A stretch of 49,325 nt of DNA from G020348385 sp964580235 (GTDB lineage Bacteria > Acidobacteriota > Aminicenantia > Aminicenantales > Aminicenantaceae), in the NCBI GenBank assembly GCA_964580235.1, contig CAZOJY010000010.1:1-49325 (forward strand). Reading direction: 5' to 3'. Made by a program: the position numbers and the translations under genes. Of the stretch, positions 16,527 to 24,604 are shown in pieces (position 1 is the first letter of the stretch; every line of letters begins with the position of its first letter). The notes beneath the pieces were generated by a model. It saw only the letters and a list, made by a program, of their open reading frames with translations. It had not been told where the DNA came from and searched no databases.

Positions 16527-17621
16527 ATGAAAAAGACTCGACTTTATTCAGTTCATAAAGCGGCCGGAGCAAAATTTGTCGAGTTTTTTGGATGGGGAAT
16601 GCCCATCGAGTACACGGGGATTATCCAGGAACACATGGCCGTTCGTCAAAAAGCAGGATTGTTTGATGTCAGCCACATGGGAGAGATTAGGATTTCGGGA
16701 GATCAAGCTCTGGATTTCGTTCAGTATCTAACGCCTAATAATGCCGCTCTGCTTGATAAAAACAAAGCCCAGTACTCTGCATTAATCACTCCTCGAGGAA
16801 CTTTTGTGGACGATATGCTTGTATATTACTTAGAAGAGAATGTTTATCTACTTGTGGTGAATGCGGCTAATACAGAGAAGGATTTCCGGTGGATACTCAA
16901 ACATCAACAAGGATTTGATGTGAACGTTGTGAATAAAAGCGATGAATACACGCAAGTGGCCCTTCAGGGCCCTGAAGCCCAAAAAATTCTTCAACCTCTA
17001 GCAGAGATTGACTTGGATGAAATGTCAAGTTTTGAGGTGGATAGGGGTTTTGTTGCTGGAGTGGATGCTATTGTTTCCCGGACAGGGTATACAGGTGAAG
17101 ATGGCTTTGAGATTTACACGCTCGCTCAAAACCCCGAGAAACTATGGAATGCTATCATAGAGGAAGGAAGGACATCCGGACTTCTCCCTGTCGGCCTTGG
17201 AGCCCGAGATACGTTGCGTCTGGAAGCCAGGCTCATGCTGTATGGGAATGATATCGATGAAAACACTACCGTTCTTGAGGCAGGAATGCGATGGCTGATC
17301 AAGTTCAAAAAGGGGGATTTTTTGGGAAGGGAAGTTCTACTCAAGCAAAAAGAAGAAGGTATTCACAGAAAGATTGTCGGGTTTGAATTGCAAGGGAGAG
17401 GGATCGCCCGGCCTCATTACCCTGTTTTTGTCGAGGGCGAAAAAGTTACCGAAGTGAGATCAGGCACTTTTTCGCCTTTTTTCCGCAAGAGTATTGGATT
17501 GACCTATCTTCCTGTAAAATACACAGATATCGGGACAGAATTCGAAATCGGAATAAGAGGAAAGGGAGTCCAAGCAAAGGTTGTTCCCACGCCTTTTTAT
17601 AAAAGAGAATATAAACAGTGA
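16527..17621 (+). CDS. gcvT: Aminomethyltransferase, glycine cleavage system T protein
   Basis: The 364-residue T protein takes the methylene group from the aminomethyl-lipoyl H protein and passes it to tetrahydrofolate, releasing ammonia. The sequence has the expected family segments: G-A-K-F-V-E-F-F-G-W-G-M-P, the D-V-S-H-M-G-E-I near residue 50, V-A-L-Q-G-P-E-A and G-Y-T-G-E-D-G-F. Length is normal. An AGAGGA site precedes the ATG. It is the first gene of a plus-strand run gcvT-gcvH-gcvPA-gcvPB-glyQ-glyS, divergent from argS across 109 bases. I looked for a glycine riboswitch there and see neither room nor a tandem aptamer. Confidence 0.96.
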   Translation: MKKTRLYSVHKAAGAKFVEFFGWGMPIEYTGIIQEHMAVRQKAGLFDVSHMGEIRISGDQALDFVQYLTPNNAALLDKNKAQYSALITPRGTFVDDMLVYYLEENVYLLVVNAANTEKDFRWILKHQQGFDVNVVNKSDEYTQVALQGPEAQKILQPLAEIDLDEMSSFEVDRGFVAGVDAIVSRTGYTGEDGFEIYTLAQNPEKLWNAIIEEGRTSGLLPVGLGARDTLRLEARLMLYGNDIDENTTVLEAGMRWLIKFKKGDFLGREVLLKQKEEGIHRKIVGFELQGRGIARPHYPVFVEGEKVTEVRSGTFSPFFRKSIGLTYLPVKYTDIGTEFEIGIRGKGVQAKVVPTPFYKREYKQ

Positions 17622-17642
17622 TTATTTGCACTCAATAAAAAA

Positions 17643-17650
17643 GAGGAGGA
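17643..17650 (+). promoter_or_regulatory. Ribosome binding site deciding the gcvH start
   Basis: GAGGAGGA lies 5 bases before the ATG at 17656. The frame is open upstream to 17581, but this site and the family's usual N-terminus fix the start here. Confidence 0.75.
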
Positions 17651-17655
17651 TTTTC

Positions 17656-18042
17656 ATGTATCCCGATGATTTTTACTACACAAAAGATCATGAATGGCTA
17701 AAAATTGATGGAAATAAAGCAACGGTTGGTATCACAGATTTTGCGCAAAAACAACTCGGGGATGTTGTTTATGTGGAATTCCCCCAATCGGGAGCACAGT
17801 TGGAATTTCATCAATCTCTTGGTGTGATTGAATCAGTCAAAGCTGTTTCGGATATTTATTCACCGGTTTCGGGGGAAGTCATCGAAGCTAATCAGAAATT
17901 GAATGATTCGCCTGAACTTATCAACGAAGATCCTCATGAGAAAGGCTGGATAATTCGGATGAAAATCAAGGATGAGGGAGAATTGGATAAGTTGATGTCT
18001 GCATCAGAGTATGAGAAATTTTTGGAGGGTTTAGAAGAGTAG
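17656..18042 (+). CDS. gcvH: Glycine cleavage system H protein
   Basis: A 128-residue lipoyl carrier that shuttles the aminomethyl intermediate among P, T and L proteins. It has the H-protein opening Y-Y-T-K-D-H-E-W-L, the central G-D-V-V-Y-V-E-F-P, and the lipoylation motif E-S-V-K-A-V-S with the modified lysine. The C-terminal N-E-D-P-H-E-K-G-W is also standard. I start at 17656; a longer reading would add 25 unusual residues overlapping gcvT. The gcvPA start follows 1 base after the stop. No L protein (lipoamide dehydrogenase) gene is in the window. Confidence 0.96.
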   Translation: MYPDDFYYTKDHEWLKIDGNKATVGITDFAQKQLGDVVYVEFPQSGAQLEFHQSLGVIESVKAVSDIYSPVSGEVIEANQKLNDSPELINEDPHEKGWIIRMKIKDEGELDKLMSASEYEKFLEGLEE

Positions 18043-18043
18043 T

Positions 18044-19390
18044 ATGAGCTATATTTCTCTTAGTGAAAAGGATATAAAGCAAATGTTGGCCAGAATCGGC
18101 ATCTCTTCTATGGAGGAACTCTTTCGTCCCATCCCTGATGATCTCAGGCTCAAACAGAATCTGGACTTACCAGAAGCGCTGACAGAACCGGAACTCATAC
18201 GACGAATTGAAGATATCGCCCATCAGAATTCCTGTCACAATTATCTCTCTTTTTTGGGAGGGGGGGCCTATTCTCATGTGATTCCCAGTGTTGTTGATTA
18301 TTTGAGCAGCCGGGGGGAATTCATAAGCCCTTACACGCCTTATCAGCCAGAAGTCAGCCAGGGAACGCTGCAAATTATTTTTGAATTTCAAACTCTGATC
18401 TGCCAGCTTACTGGAATGGATATCGCAAATGCCTCTTTGTATGACGGGGCATCCGGTGCCGCCGAAGCTGCGTTGATGGCGCATCGGCTAAAAAGCAGGC
18501 CAAAAATCTTGGTAGCCAGGAGTGTCCATCCCCAGTACAGAGAGGTTATTCAGACTTATACGAGAAATTTAAGCGTATGTTTGGAAGATATCGCTTACTC
18601 GCATAGGGGAGAAATTGATATTGAGGATTTAAATAAGAAATTGGATGAGGAGACGTCGGCAGTCGTGATTCAATCCCCCAATTATTTCGGAATCCTTGAA
18701 AAACTCGAAAATATTTCTGGCCTGTCCCATGAGCATCAGGCTCTATCCGTAGTGGTCGTGGCAGAGCCCGTCTCCCTAGGAATACTGGAGGCTCCAGGGA
18801 ATCTCGGGGCAGATATTATCACCGGGGAAGGACAATCCTTTGGTCTCCCTCTAAGTTTTGGCGGCCCCTATCTTGGATTCATGGCGTGCCGAAAGGCGTT
18901 TGTACGTCAATTTCCAGGCCGGATAGCCGGAGAGGCCAAAGATATGGACGGAAACAGAGGATTTGTTTTAACTCTCGCCACAAGAGAACAGCATATTCGG
19001 CGGGAACGGGCCACATCGAATATCTGCACCAATCAAGCCTTGTGTGCATTGCGGGCAACCATCTTTCTGGAACTCCTTGGGAAAAGAGGATTGAGGGAGC
19101 TCTCCTGGCAAAACCTTCAGAAAGCGAACTATGCTCTGGATAAAATTACAGAGATTAAAGGGATAAAGCCTAGATTCAATGGGGAATGTTTCAACGAGTT
19201 CGTCTTAGAATTTGAAAAGCCGTGGGCAGACATTGATCGATTTCTGAAGGAAAAAGGGACCATCGGAGGCCTTCCCGTTGCAGAGGCCTATCCTGAGCTG
19301 AATAACTGTGCACTGCTGTGTGTTACGGAATCCCATAAAAAAGAAGACATCGACCTCCTCGTTGATCAATTGAAAGAAGCGTGCTCCTGA
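18044..19390 (+). CDS. gcvPA: Glycine dehydrogenase (decarboxylating) subunit 1
   Basis: The N-terminal half of the P protein as a separate 448-residue subunit, the arrangement found in many anaerobes and Gram-positives. Family markers include the segment S-F-L-G-G-G-A-Y-S-H, Y-T-P-Y-Q-P-E-V-S-Q-G-T-L-Q and Y-D-G-A-S-G-A-A-E-A. Together with the next gene it forms the PLP-dependent decarboxylase that releases CO2 from glycine. It is one base from gcvH and 37 bases ahead of gcvPB. Confidence 0.96.
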   Translation: MSYISLSEKDIKQMLARIGISSMEELFRPIPDDLRLKQNLDLPEALTEPELIRRIEDIAHQNSCHNYLSFLGGGAYSHVIPSVVDYLSSRGEFISPYTPYQPEVSQGTLQIIFEFQTLICQLTGMDIANASLYDGASGAAEAALMAHRLKSRPKILVARSVHPQYREVIQTYTRNLSVCLEDIAYSHRGEIDIEDLNKKLDEETSAVVIQSPNYFGILEKLENISGLSHEHQALSVVVVAEPVSLGILEAPGNLGADIITGEGQSFGLPLSFGGPYLGFMACRKAFVRQFPGRIAGEAKDMDGNRGFVLTLATREQHIRRERATSNICTNQALCALRATIFLELLGKRGLRELSWQNLQKANYALDKITEIKGIKPRFNGECFNEFVLEFEKPWADIDRFLKEKGTIGGLPVAEAYPELNNCALLCVTESHKKEDIDLLVDQLKEACS

Positions 19391-19427
19391 TGAAAATAAT
19401 CGCGGAAGATAGGGGAGTAAAAGTGAA

Positions 19428-20885
19428 ATGATCCGTGAGCCTCTGATATTTGAAATTAGCGATGCCGGAAAAAAGGGATTTCTCCTGCCAGGACTGGATG
19501 TGCCTGTAAAGGCCGATATCCTGAAGGATATTCCGTCCAGAGCTGAAATTGAAGAATTCCCCGAAGTTTCTGAGGTGGAAATCGTGAGGCATTTTACCCG
19601 GCTGTCCCAGACGAATTTCTGTATCGATGTGGGAATTTATCCTCTGGGTTCCTGCACGATGAAATACAATCCCAAGATCAATGAAAAGCTTGCCTCAACA
19701 AAAGCGCTGCTGCTATCTCATCCCAATGCCTCGGAGGAGTTGACACAAGGCAGCCTGGAGATCCTTAAAATGGCCGAAGAGCTTCTGGTGACTGTTACGG
19801 GCATGGATGCCTTTACTCTCCAACCTTCGGCAGGGGCTCAAGGAGAGCTGGTCGGGATGATGTTGAGCCGAGCCGTATTGGAAGAAAGGGGAAATCCGAG
19901 AAAAATCGTATTGATACCTGATTCGGCACATGGAACCAATCCATCGAGCGCACATATTTGTGGGTACCGGGTTCAGGAAATCAAATCGAATGAACATGGA
20001 ACAGTGGATGTGGCAGATCTTACAAAAAACATGACAGAAGATGTTGCGGCCTTGATGATAACCAATCCCAATACGTTGGGTGTTTTTGAATCAGACGTAA
20101 AAATAATATCCGATATAGTCCATTCCAAAGGAGGCCTTGTCTATATGGATGGAGCTAACATGAATGCACTGATCGGGATGTGCAAACCTGGAGATATGGG
20201 AGTCGATGTCATTCATCTCAATCTCCACAAGACATTTTCCACCCCTCATGGAGGCGGAGGGCCCGGAGCAGGACCTGTGGGAGTAAAGAAGGAGTTAGAA
20301 CCTTACCTTCCTATTCCAGTCATTGAAAAAGATAACGGGATATTTTGTCTGAATCAAAAGCGGCCTAAAAGTATTGGAAGAGTGCGAAGCTTCTGCGGCA
20401 ATTTTCTGGTCATCGTCAAGGCACTGGCCTATATGTTGTCTCTCGGCTCCACAGGATTGAGAGAGATAGCGGAGGTGGCAGTCCTGAATTCAAACTACAT
20501 CCGAAAGTGCCTGGAAAACGATTATCATCTTAAGTATAAAAGTCCCACTCTTCATGAAACTGTTTTTTCGGATAAAATTCAAAGGCAGGACGGGGTGACA
20601 AATATCGATATTGCCAAGCGGCTGATAGATTATGATGTGCATCCTCCCACCATGTCCTTTCCATTGATCGTTCATGGGGCTCTAATGATAGAGCCCACAG
20701 AAACAGAGAGCAGGAGGGATCTGGATCGTTTCATACATGCTATGAAGCAGATCGCCCAAGAGGCAAGGGACAATCCGCAGGTTCTAAAAAACGCCCCCCA
20801 CACGTCTTATGTGGGGCGTTTGGACGAAACCCGTGCTGCCAGGAATCCGGTTCTGCGCTGGCGTAGAACTCAAATAGAAAAATAA
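19428..20885 (+). CDS. gcvPB: Glycine dehydrogenase (decarboxylating) subunit 2
   Basis: The 485-residue subunit carries the PLP site: H-L-N-L-H-K-T-F-S-T-P-H-G-G-G-G-P-G-A-G, in which the lysine forms the internal aldimine. The upstream T-N-F-C-I-D-V-G-I-Y-P-L-G-S-C-T-M-K-Y and C-terminal N-A-P-H-T-S-Y-V-G-R-L-D are family hallmarks. A GGGGAG site stands 10 bases before the ATG. The codons for the C-terminal N-A-P-H-T-S-Y-V-G-R segment form a strong hairpin (20789-20821), about 85 bases before glyQ. The glyQ start is only 22 bases after the stop. Confidence 0.96.
   Translation: MIREPLIFEISDAGKKGFLLPGLDVPVKADILKDIPSRAEIEEFPEVSEVEIVRHFTRLSQTNFCIDVGIYPLGSCTMKYNPKINEKLASTKALLLSHPNASEELTQGSLEILKMAEELLVTVTGMDAFTLQPSAGAQGELVGMMLSRAVLEERGNPRKIVLIPDSAHGTNPSSAHICGYRVQEIKSNEHGTVDVADLTKNMTEDVAALMITNPNTLGVFESDVKIISDIVHSKGGLVYMDGANMNALIGMCKPGDMGVDVIHLNLHKTFSTPHGGGGPGAGPVGVKKELEPYLPIPVIEKDNGIFCLNQKRPKSIGRVRSFCGNFLVIVKALAYMLSLGSTGLREIAEVAVLNSNYIRKCLENDYHLKYKSPTLHETVFSDKIQRQDGVTNIDIAKRLIDYDVHPPTMSFPLIVHGALMIEPTETESRRDLDRFIHAMKQIAQEARDNPQVLKNAPHTSYVGRLDETRAARNPVLRWRRTQIEK
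20789..20821 (+). other. Inverted repeat inside the end of gcvPB
   Basis: Twelve base pairs (AAACGCCCC...ACA against TGTGGGGCGTTT) with a two-base CC bulge and a seven-base loop. It resembles a terminator stem but no T-run follows, and it lies in codons conserved in the family. Confidence 0.6.
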
Positions 20886-20907
20886 CAAGGACGTAAACCA
20901 AGCGAGA

Positions 20908-21756
20908 ATGAGTCTGCAAAATTTGATCATATCCCTTCAAAAATTCTGGGCCAATCATGGCTGTTATCTGGCTCAACCCTATGATCTGGAAGTCGGCGCA
21001 GGAACCATGACTCCCGATACTTTCTTTCGCGTTTTGGATGACCGAAACTGGAAAGTGGCATATGTTCAACCTTCCCGGAGGCCGGCGGACGGGAGATTTG
21101 GGGAAAATCCCCATCGTGTTCAGAAACACTTCCAGTATCAAGTGGTAGTCAAACCGGCTCCTTCTGAAATTCAAAAATTGTATATTGACAGTTTGACTTC
21201 TCTAGGCATCAACCTTCAGGAACATGATATCCGTTTCGATGAGGATGATTGGGAATCTCCTACCATCGGGGCATGGGGAGTGGGATGGCAGGTCTTGCTG
21301 GATGGTCTGGAGATTACTCAGTTTACTTACTTTCAGCAGGCCGGTGGGATTGACCTTTCCCCAGTGCCGGTTGAAATCACATATGGTCTGGAAAGATTGG
21401 AAATGTTCTTGGAGGAAAAAGACAACATCTTTGATTTGAATTGGTCGGATCATGTTAGCTATCGGGATTTGAGAATTCGAGAGGAAAGAGAATTTTCCGA
21501 ATATAATTTCAATCAGGCTAATGTTAAGCTGCTCCATAGTTCTTTCCAGAAAACTCACAGAGAAGCGCACCGGCTGGTGGACAAAGAGTTGCTCCTTCCT
21601 GCCTATGATATGTGTTTAAAATGCTCCCATTTTTTTAATCTTTTAGATTCAAGGGGAGCCATCAGTGTAACAGAAAGAGTGAAGATGATTTCCCTGATAA
21701 GAGTGGTAGTCAACCGGATCGCTCAAAAGTACACCTCACAGGAGATCACAGCTTGA
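20908..21756 (+). CDS. glyQ: Glycyl-tRNA synthetase alpha subunit
   Basis: The 282-residue alpha subunit of the bacterial alpha2beta2 GlyRS holds the class II catalytic core. It has the typical opening L-Q-N-L-I-I-S-L-Q-K-F-W, Y-D-L-E-V-G-A-G-T-M-T-P, Y-V-Q-P-S-R-R-P-A-D-G-R and G-W-E-V-type W-G-V-G-W-Q-V-L-L-D-G. It follows gcvPB by 22 bases and overlaps glyS by 4 bases (ATGA). It is therefore in the same transcription unit as the glycine cleavage genes. No T-box leader is possible in the short gap. Confidence 0.96.
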   Translation: MSLQNLIISLQKFWANHGCYLAQPYDLEVGAGTMTPDTFFRVLDDRNWKVAYVQPSRRPADGRFGENPHRVQKHFQYQVVVKPAPSEIQKLYIDSLTSLGINLQEHDIRFDEDDWESPTIGAWGVGWQVLLDGLEITQFTYFQQAGGIDLSPVPVEITYGLERLEMFLEEKDNIFDLNWSDHVSYRDLRIREEREFSEYNFNQANVKLLHSSFQKTHREAHRLVDKELLLPAYDMCLKCSHFFNLLDSRGAISVTERVKMISLIRVVVNRIAQKYTSQEITA

Positions 21757-23834
21757 TGGAATTTCTTCTGGAAGTCATAACCGAAGAAATGCCTCCTACT
21801 CATGTGAAAGGGGCCCTTGCTCAGCTGGGAAATCGTCTGGCAGAAGAGCTGCTTTCGAACAAACTTGTCGATCATAAAGACAGTTATGGCAAAATTAATA
21901 CGTTTGGGACATGCCGGCGCTTGATTTTGCGAGGGAGCTTTGTCGAAAAGCAACGGGATAAACAAGAAACAATAGTCGGGCCACCTCGATCTGTTGCTTT
22001 CGATCAGGACGGTTTGCCTACGCCTGCGGCGACTGGATTTGCTAAATCCCATGGTGTTAACATCGGCGATCTGGAAATAATCCAGACAGAAAAAGGGGAT
22101 TATGTCGGTTTCAATAAAAGGGAGGAAGGGAAGCCTACCCAGAAGATCCTCGAGCAAATTTTGCCAGATATCATAACTTCCCTTACTTTTCCGAAGATGA
22201 TGCGTTGGGGAGAATCCTCATTCCGGTTTTCCAGACCGATAAAGAGAATTATGTGTCTGTTTGATCGGAGGCCGCTTCATTTTGATATCAATGGCGTTCA
22301 GACGAAAAATTGCACCACCGGACATAAAATATTCAATCCCGTTGAGCTTAAAATCGAGACATTCGAAGATTACCGGGCACTGTTGAAAAAGAATAAAGTC
22401 ATCATCGATCCCCAAGAGCGCAGAGCAATGATCTTAAAGCAAGCAGACAGGAAGCTGGCGCGATATGATGCTAAGTTACACCCGGACAGCCAGCTATTGG
22501 AAAAGCTCTCTTATGATGTTGAACATCCTTATGTTTTTTTGGGAAGTTTTCCTCATGAATACCTCAAATTACCGCTGGAAGTTTTGAGCACTGCTATGAG
22601 AGAAGGCCAGAGATTATTTTCCGTACTAAAAGGGAAAAAACAGCTGCCGTTTTTTTTGGGCGTGGCAGACGCCTATAAAGATCCTAAATCGCTGATAAAA
22701 AAGGGAAACGAGAGGGTCTTAAAAGCGAGGATGGAGGATGCAAAATTCTTTTGGAACCAGGATTTAAAAACAACCCTGAAGGAAAAGTTCAAGAGATTGG
22801 ACCAGATCATATTCCAAGAACGTCTCGGAAGCTATCAGGATAAAACAGAAAGAATGAAAAAGATCGTAGCATACATAATCGACCGGTTAGAGCTTATCGT
22901 TGATAAGAATGCGGCGGCAGAAGCTGCGGAATTATGCAAGGTGGACCTGGTGACCGGGATGGTCAGAGAATTTCCCTCTCTCCAGGGAAAAATTGGAGGC
23001 CTATATGCTAAAGAGGAGGGTTACACATCCGCTGTTTGGAAAGCCATCTATGAGCAATACCAACCGGTTGGGTTGGATGATTCCCCTCCTTCGTCGTTAA
23101 CCGGGGCAGTTTTGGCTGTTGCCGATAAGCTAGATACGATTGTAGGAGCAACAGGGATTGGTGTTGAAGTAAGTGGATCTAAAGATCCCTTTGGCCTGAG
23201 ACGAAATGCCCAAGGTGTTTGTAAGATAATCCTGGAAAAAAAATTGAGTTTTTCCTTTCCTCGTCTAGTGGACAAAACCATAAGCACGATGAAAGACAGA
23301 TTAACTAGAGAAAAAGAGGATATAAGATCGGATGTGTTGAGTTATTTCAACAGCCGCCTTCATTATATTTTTGAAAGTCAGGGATATCGGTATGATTTGG
23401 TTAAAGCTTCTCTCGCTCCCGGGATCGATAATATCTACCATTCATACTTAAGACTAAAGGCTTTAGACAGCTTAAAAGAAAGCCCTCAATTCAAACCTAT
23501 GATAATGATTGCAAAGAGAGTTAACAATATTCTTCGGGGCCAAACAAAACATAAGGTGAACGAGGGACTATTATTGGAGAAACAGGAAAGAGAACTTCAC
23601 ACAACATTTTCTATCATACGAGACAATGTCCTTCCTTTAATAGCTGTCGGGGATTTTGCCAAAGCCCAGAGGATGATATTCCGGATGAGATCTTCGATCA
23701 ATAATTTTTTTGACCGTGTGCTGGTAATGACCGATGACAAAAGATTGCGAAGAAATCGCCTGGCATTGCTTCAGGAAATCAGCCGGCTTTTCGATCAAAT
23801 TGCCGATTATTCGCTGGTTGTGATTGAAGGATAG
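21753..23834 (+). CDS. glyS: Glycyl-tRNA synthetase beta subunit
   Basis: A 693-residue beta subunit that binds and positions tRNA-Gly, ending in an anticodon-binding domain. Family markers: E-F-L-L-E-V-I-T-E-E-M-P, T-P-A-A-T-G-F-A, F-P-K-M-M-R-W, D-A-K-F-F-W-N-Q-D and D-P-F-G-L-R-R-N-A-Q-G. The length is normal. It ends only 9 bases from the convergent PilZ gene, with no visible terminator between the two. Confidence 0.96.
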   Translation: MMEFLLEVITEEMPPTHVKGALAQLGNRLAEELLSNKLVDHKDSYGKINTFGTCRRLILRGSFVEKQRDKQETIVGPPRSVAFDQDGLPTPAATGFAKSHGVNIGDLEIIQTEKGDYVGFNKREEGKPTQKILEQILPDIITSLTFPKMMRWGESSFRFSRPIKRIMCLFDRRPLHFDINGVQTKNCTTGHKIFNPVELKIETFEDYRALLKKNKVIIDPQERRAMILKQADRKLARYDAKLHPDSQLLEKLSYDVEHPYVFLGSFPHEYLKLPLEVLSTAMREGQRLFSVLKGKKQLPFFLGVADAYKDPKSLIKKGNERVLKARMEDAKFFWNQDLKTTLKEKFKRLDQIIFQERLGSYQDKTERMKKIVAYIIDRLELIVDKNAAAEAAELCKVDLVTGMVREFPSLQGKIGGLYAKEEGYTSAVWKAIYEQYQPVGLDDSPPSSLTGAVLAVADKLDTIVGATGIGVEVSGSKDPFGLRRNAQGVCKIILEKKLSFSFPRLVDKTISTMKDRLTREKEDIRSDVLSYFNSRLHYIFESQGYRYDLVKASLAPGIDNIYHSYLRLKALDSLKESPQFKPMIMIAKRVNNILRGQTKHKVNEGLLLEKQERELHTTFSIIRDNVLPLIAVGDFAKAQRMIFRMRSSINNFFDRVLVMTDDKRLRRNRLALLQEISRLFDQIADYSLVVIEG

Positions 23835-23843
23835 GGGAAAGGA

Positions 23844-24287
23844 TTATCCATCTGTTTCGAATTCTTCCTTTGGAGATCTGGATCGTTCGTTTTGATCGGC
23901 AGGTGCAAATTTTTGCTCAAGAGCTATAATTTTGACCAGTAAACCGGGATAATTCTGCCCCTTCTTTTCACCGTAAGGGCTAAACTGGGCTCCGATTTGG
24001 TATTTGTAGCTCATCCCAACGTTAGGAGCCACCCAGCGGACTCGTCCATGCAGCTCTAAAGGGACTCTTTCTCCGGGGATAGATATTTTTAACACTGTTG
24101 CCGTGCCAATCTTTAGCTCCTCCTGGGATAGGAATCGAAGACCTCCCCGGCTGAGATCGATAACAGGACAAAATTCTTCCCCATATGAGACTTTGGTCAG
24201 AAGAGGTTTCTTCAATTTATAGTTGACAGTTGCGCCGGGGATTTCAAATCGAATACACGTCCGTTTCTCTATACCTTCATAATTCAT
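23844..24287 (-). CDS. PilZ domain protein, probable c-di-GMP receptor
   Basis: The 147-residue protein is essentially one PilZ domain. It has the R-x-x-x-R-like K-R-T-C-I-R near residue 8 and the D-L-S-R-G-G motif near residue 47, which together bind cyclic di-GMP, followed by a beta-barrel with V-R-W-V. About 35 charged residues at the C-terminus lie outside the domain. Two REC-GGDEF proteins at the other end of the window could supply the ligand. It stands alone with its own promoter. The target process is not evident. Confidence 0.85.
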   Translation of the reverse strand: MNYEGIEKRTCIRFEIPGATVNYKLKKPLLTKVSYGEEFCPVIDLSRGGLRFLSQEELKIGTATVLKISIPGERVPLELHGRVRWVAPNVGMSYKYQIGAQFSPYGEKKGQNYPGLLVKIIALEQKFAPADQNERSRSPKEEFETDG

Positions 24288-24342
24288 TCAAAGCTCCTCT
24301 TGTTTGTCCTGTTGTTTGTTTTGCTCTTTGAATCGCTTTTAA

Positions 24343-24370
24343 CATATATCAATTTTGTCCCAAAAGTCAA
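24343..24370 (-). promoter_or_regulatory. Promoter of the PilZ gene
   Basis: TTGACT (24365-24370), 16-base spacer, TATATG (24343-24348), giving an mRNA leader of about 49 bases with an AGAGGAG site before the ATG. The rest of the 315-base gap 24288-24602 holds a small hairpin at the end of the flavoprotein gene and no supported gene. Confidence 0.45.
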
Positions 24371-24588
24371 TCCTAGCCATTATCCTTTACAGAGATCATT
24401 TCGACACAATCCCAAACGAACCAATAATTGAGTCGATTAAGAAGGCTAAATCTTGAGGCTTGCCAACTCACCCCATGCCGCCCAGTAATATTGACTGGCC
24501 TGTAAGGAAAAAAATGAGGATGTTTGACTGAGTTAAATATGGAATTTTCTTCAGAAAATGAATGTTTGAACCGGCATTTTTTATAAAT

Positions 24589-24604
24589 AATCCAGGGTTG
24601 GATT
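24589..24604 (-). terminator. Weak hairpin at the end of the redox operon
   Basis: A perfect 6-bp stem (AATCCA/TGGATT) with a four-base loop overlaps the flavoprotein stop codon. It is followed by an AT-rich stretch but not a real T-run, so a terminator role is doubtful. Confidence 0.2.

Noticed and set aside
20886..20907. T-box leader ahead of glyQ
   Set aside because: Only 22 bases separate gcvPB and glyQ.
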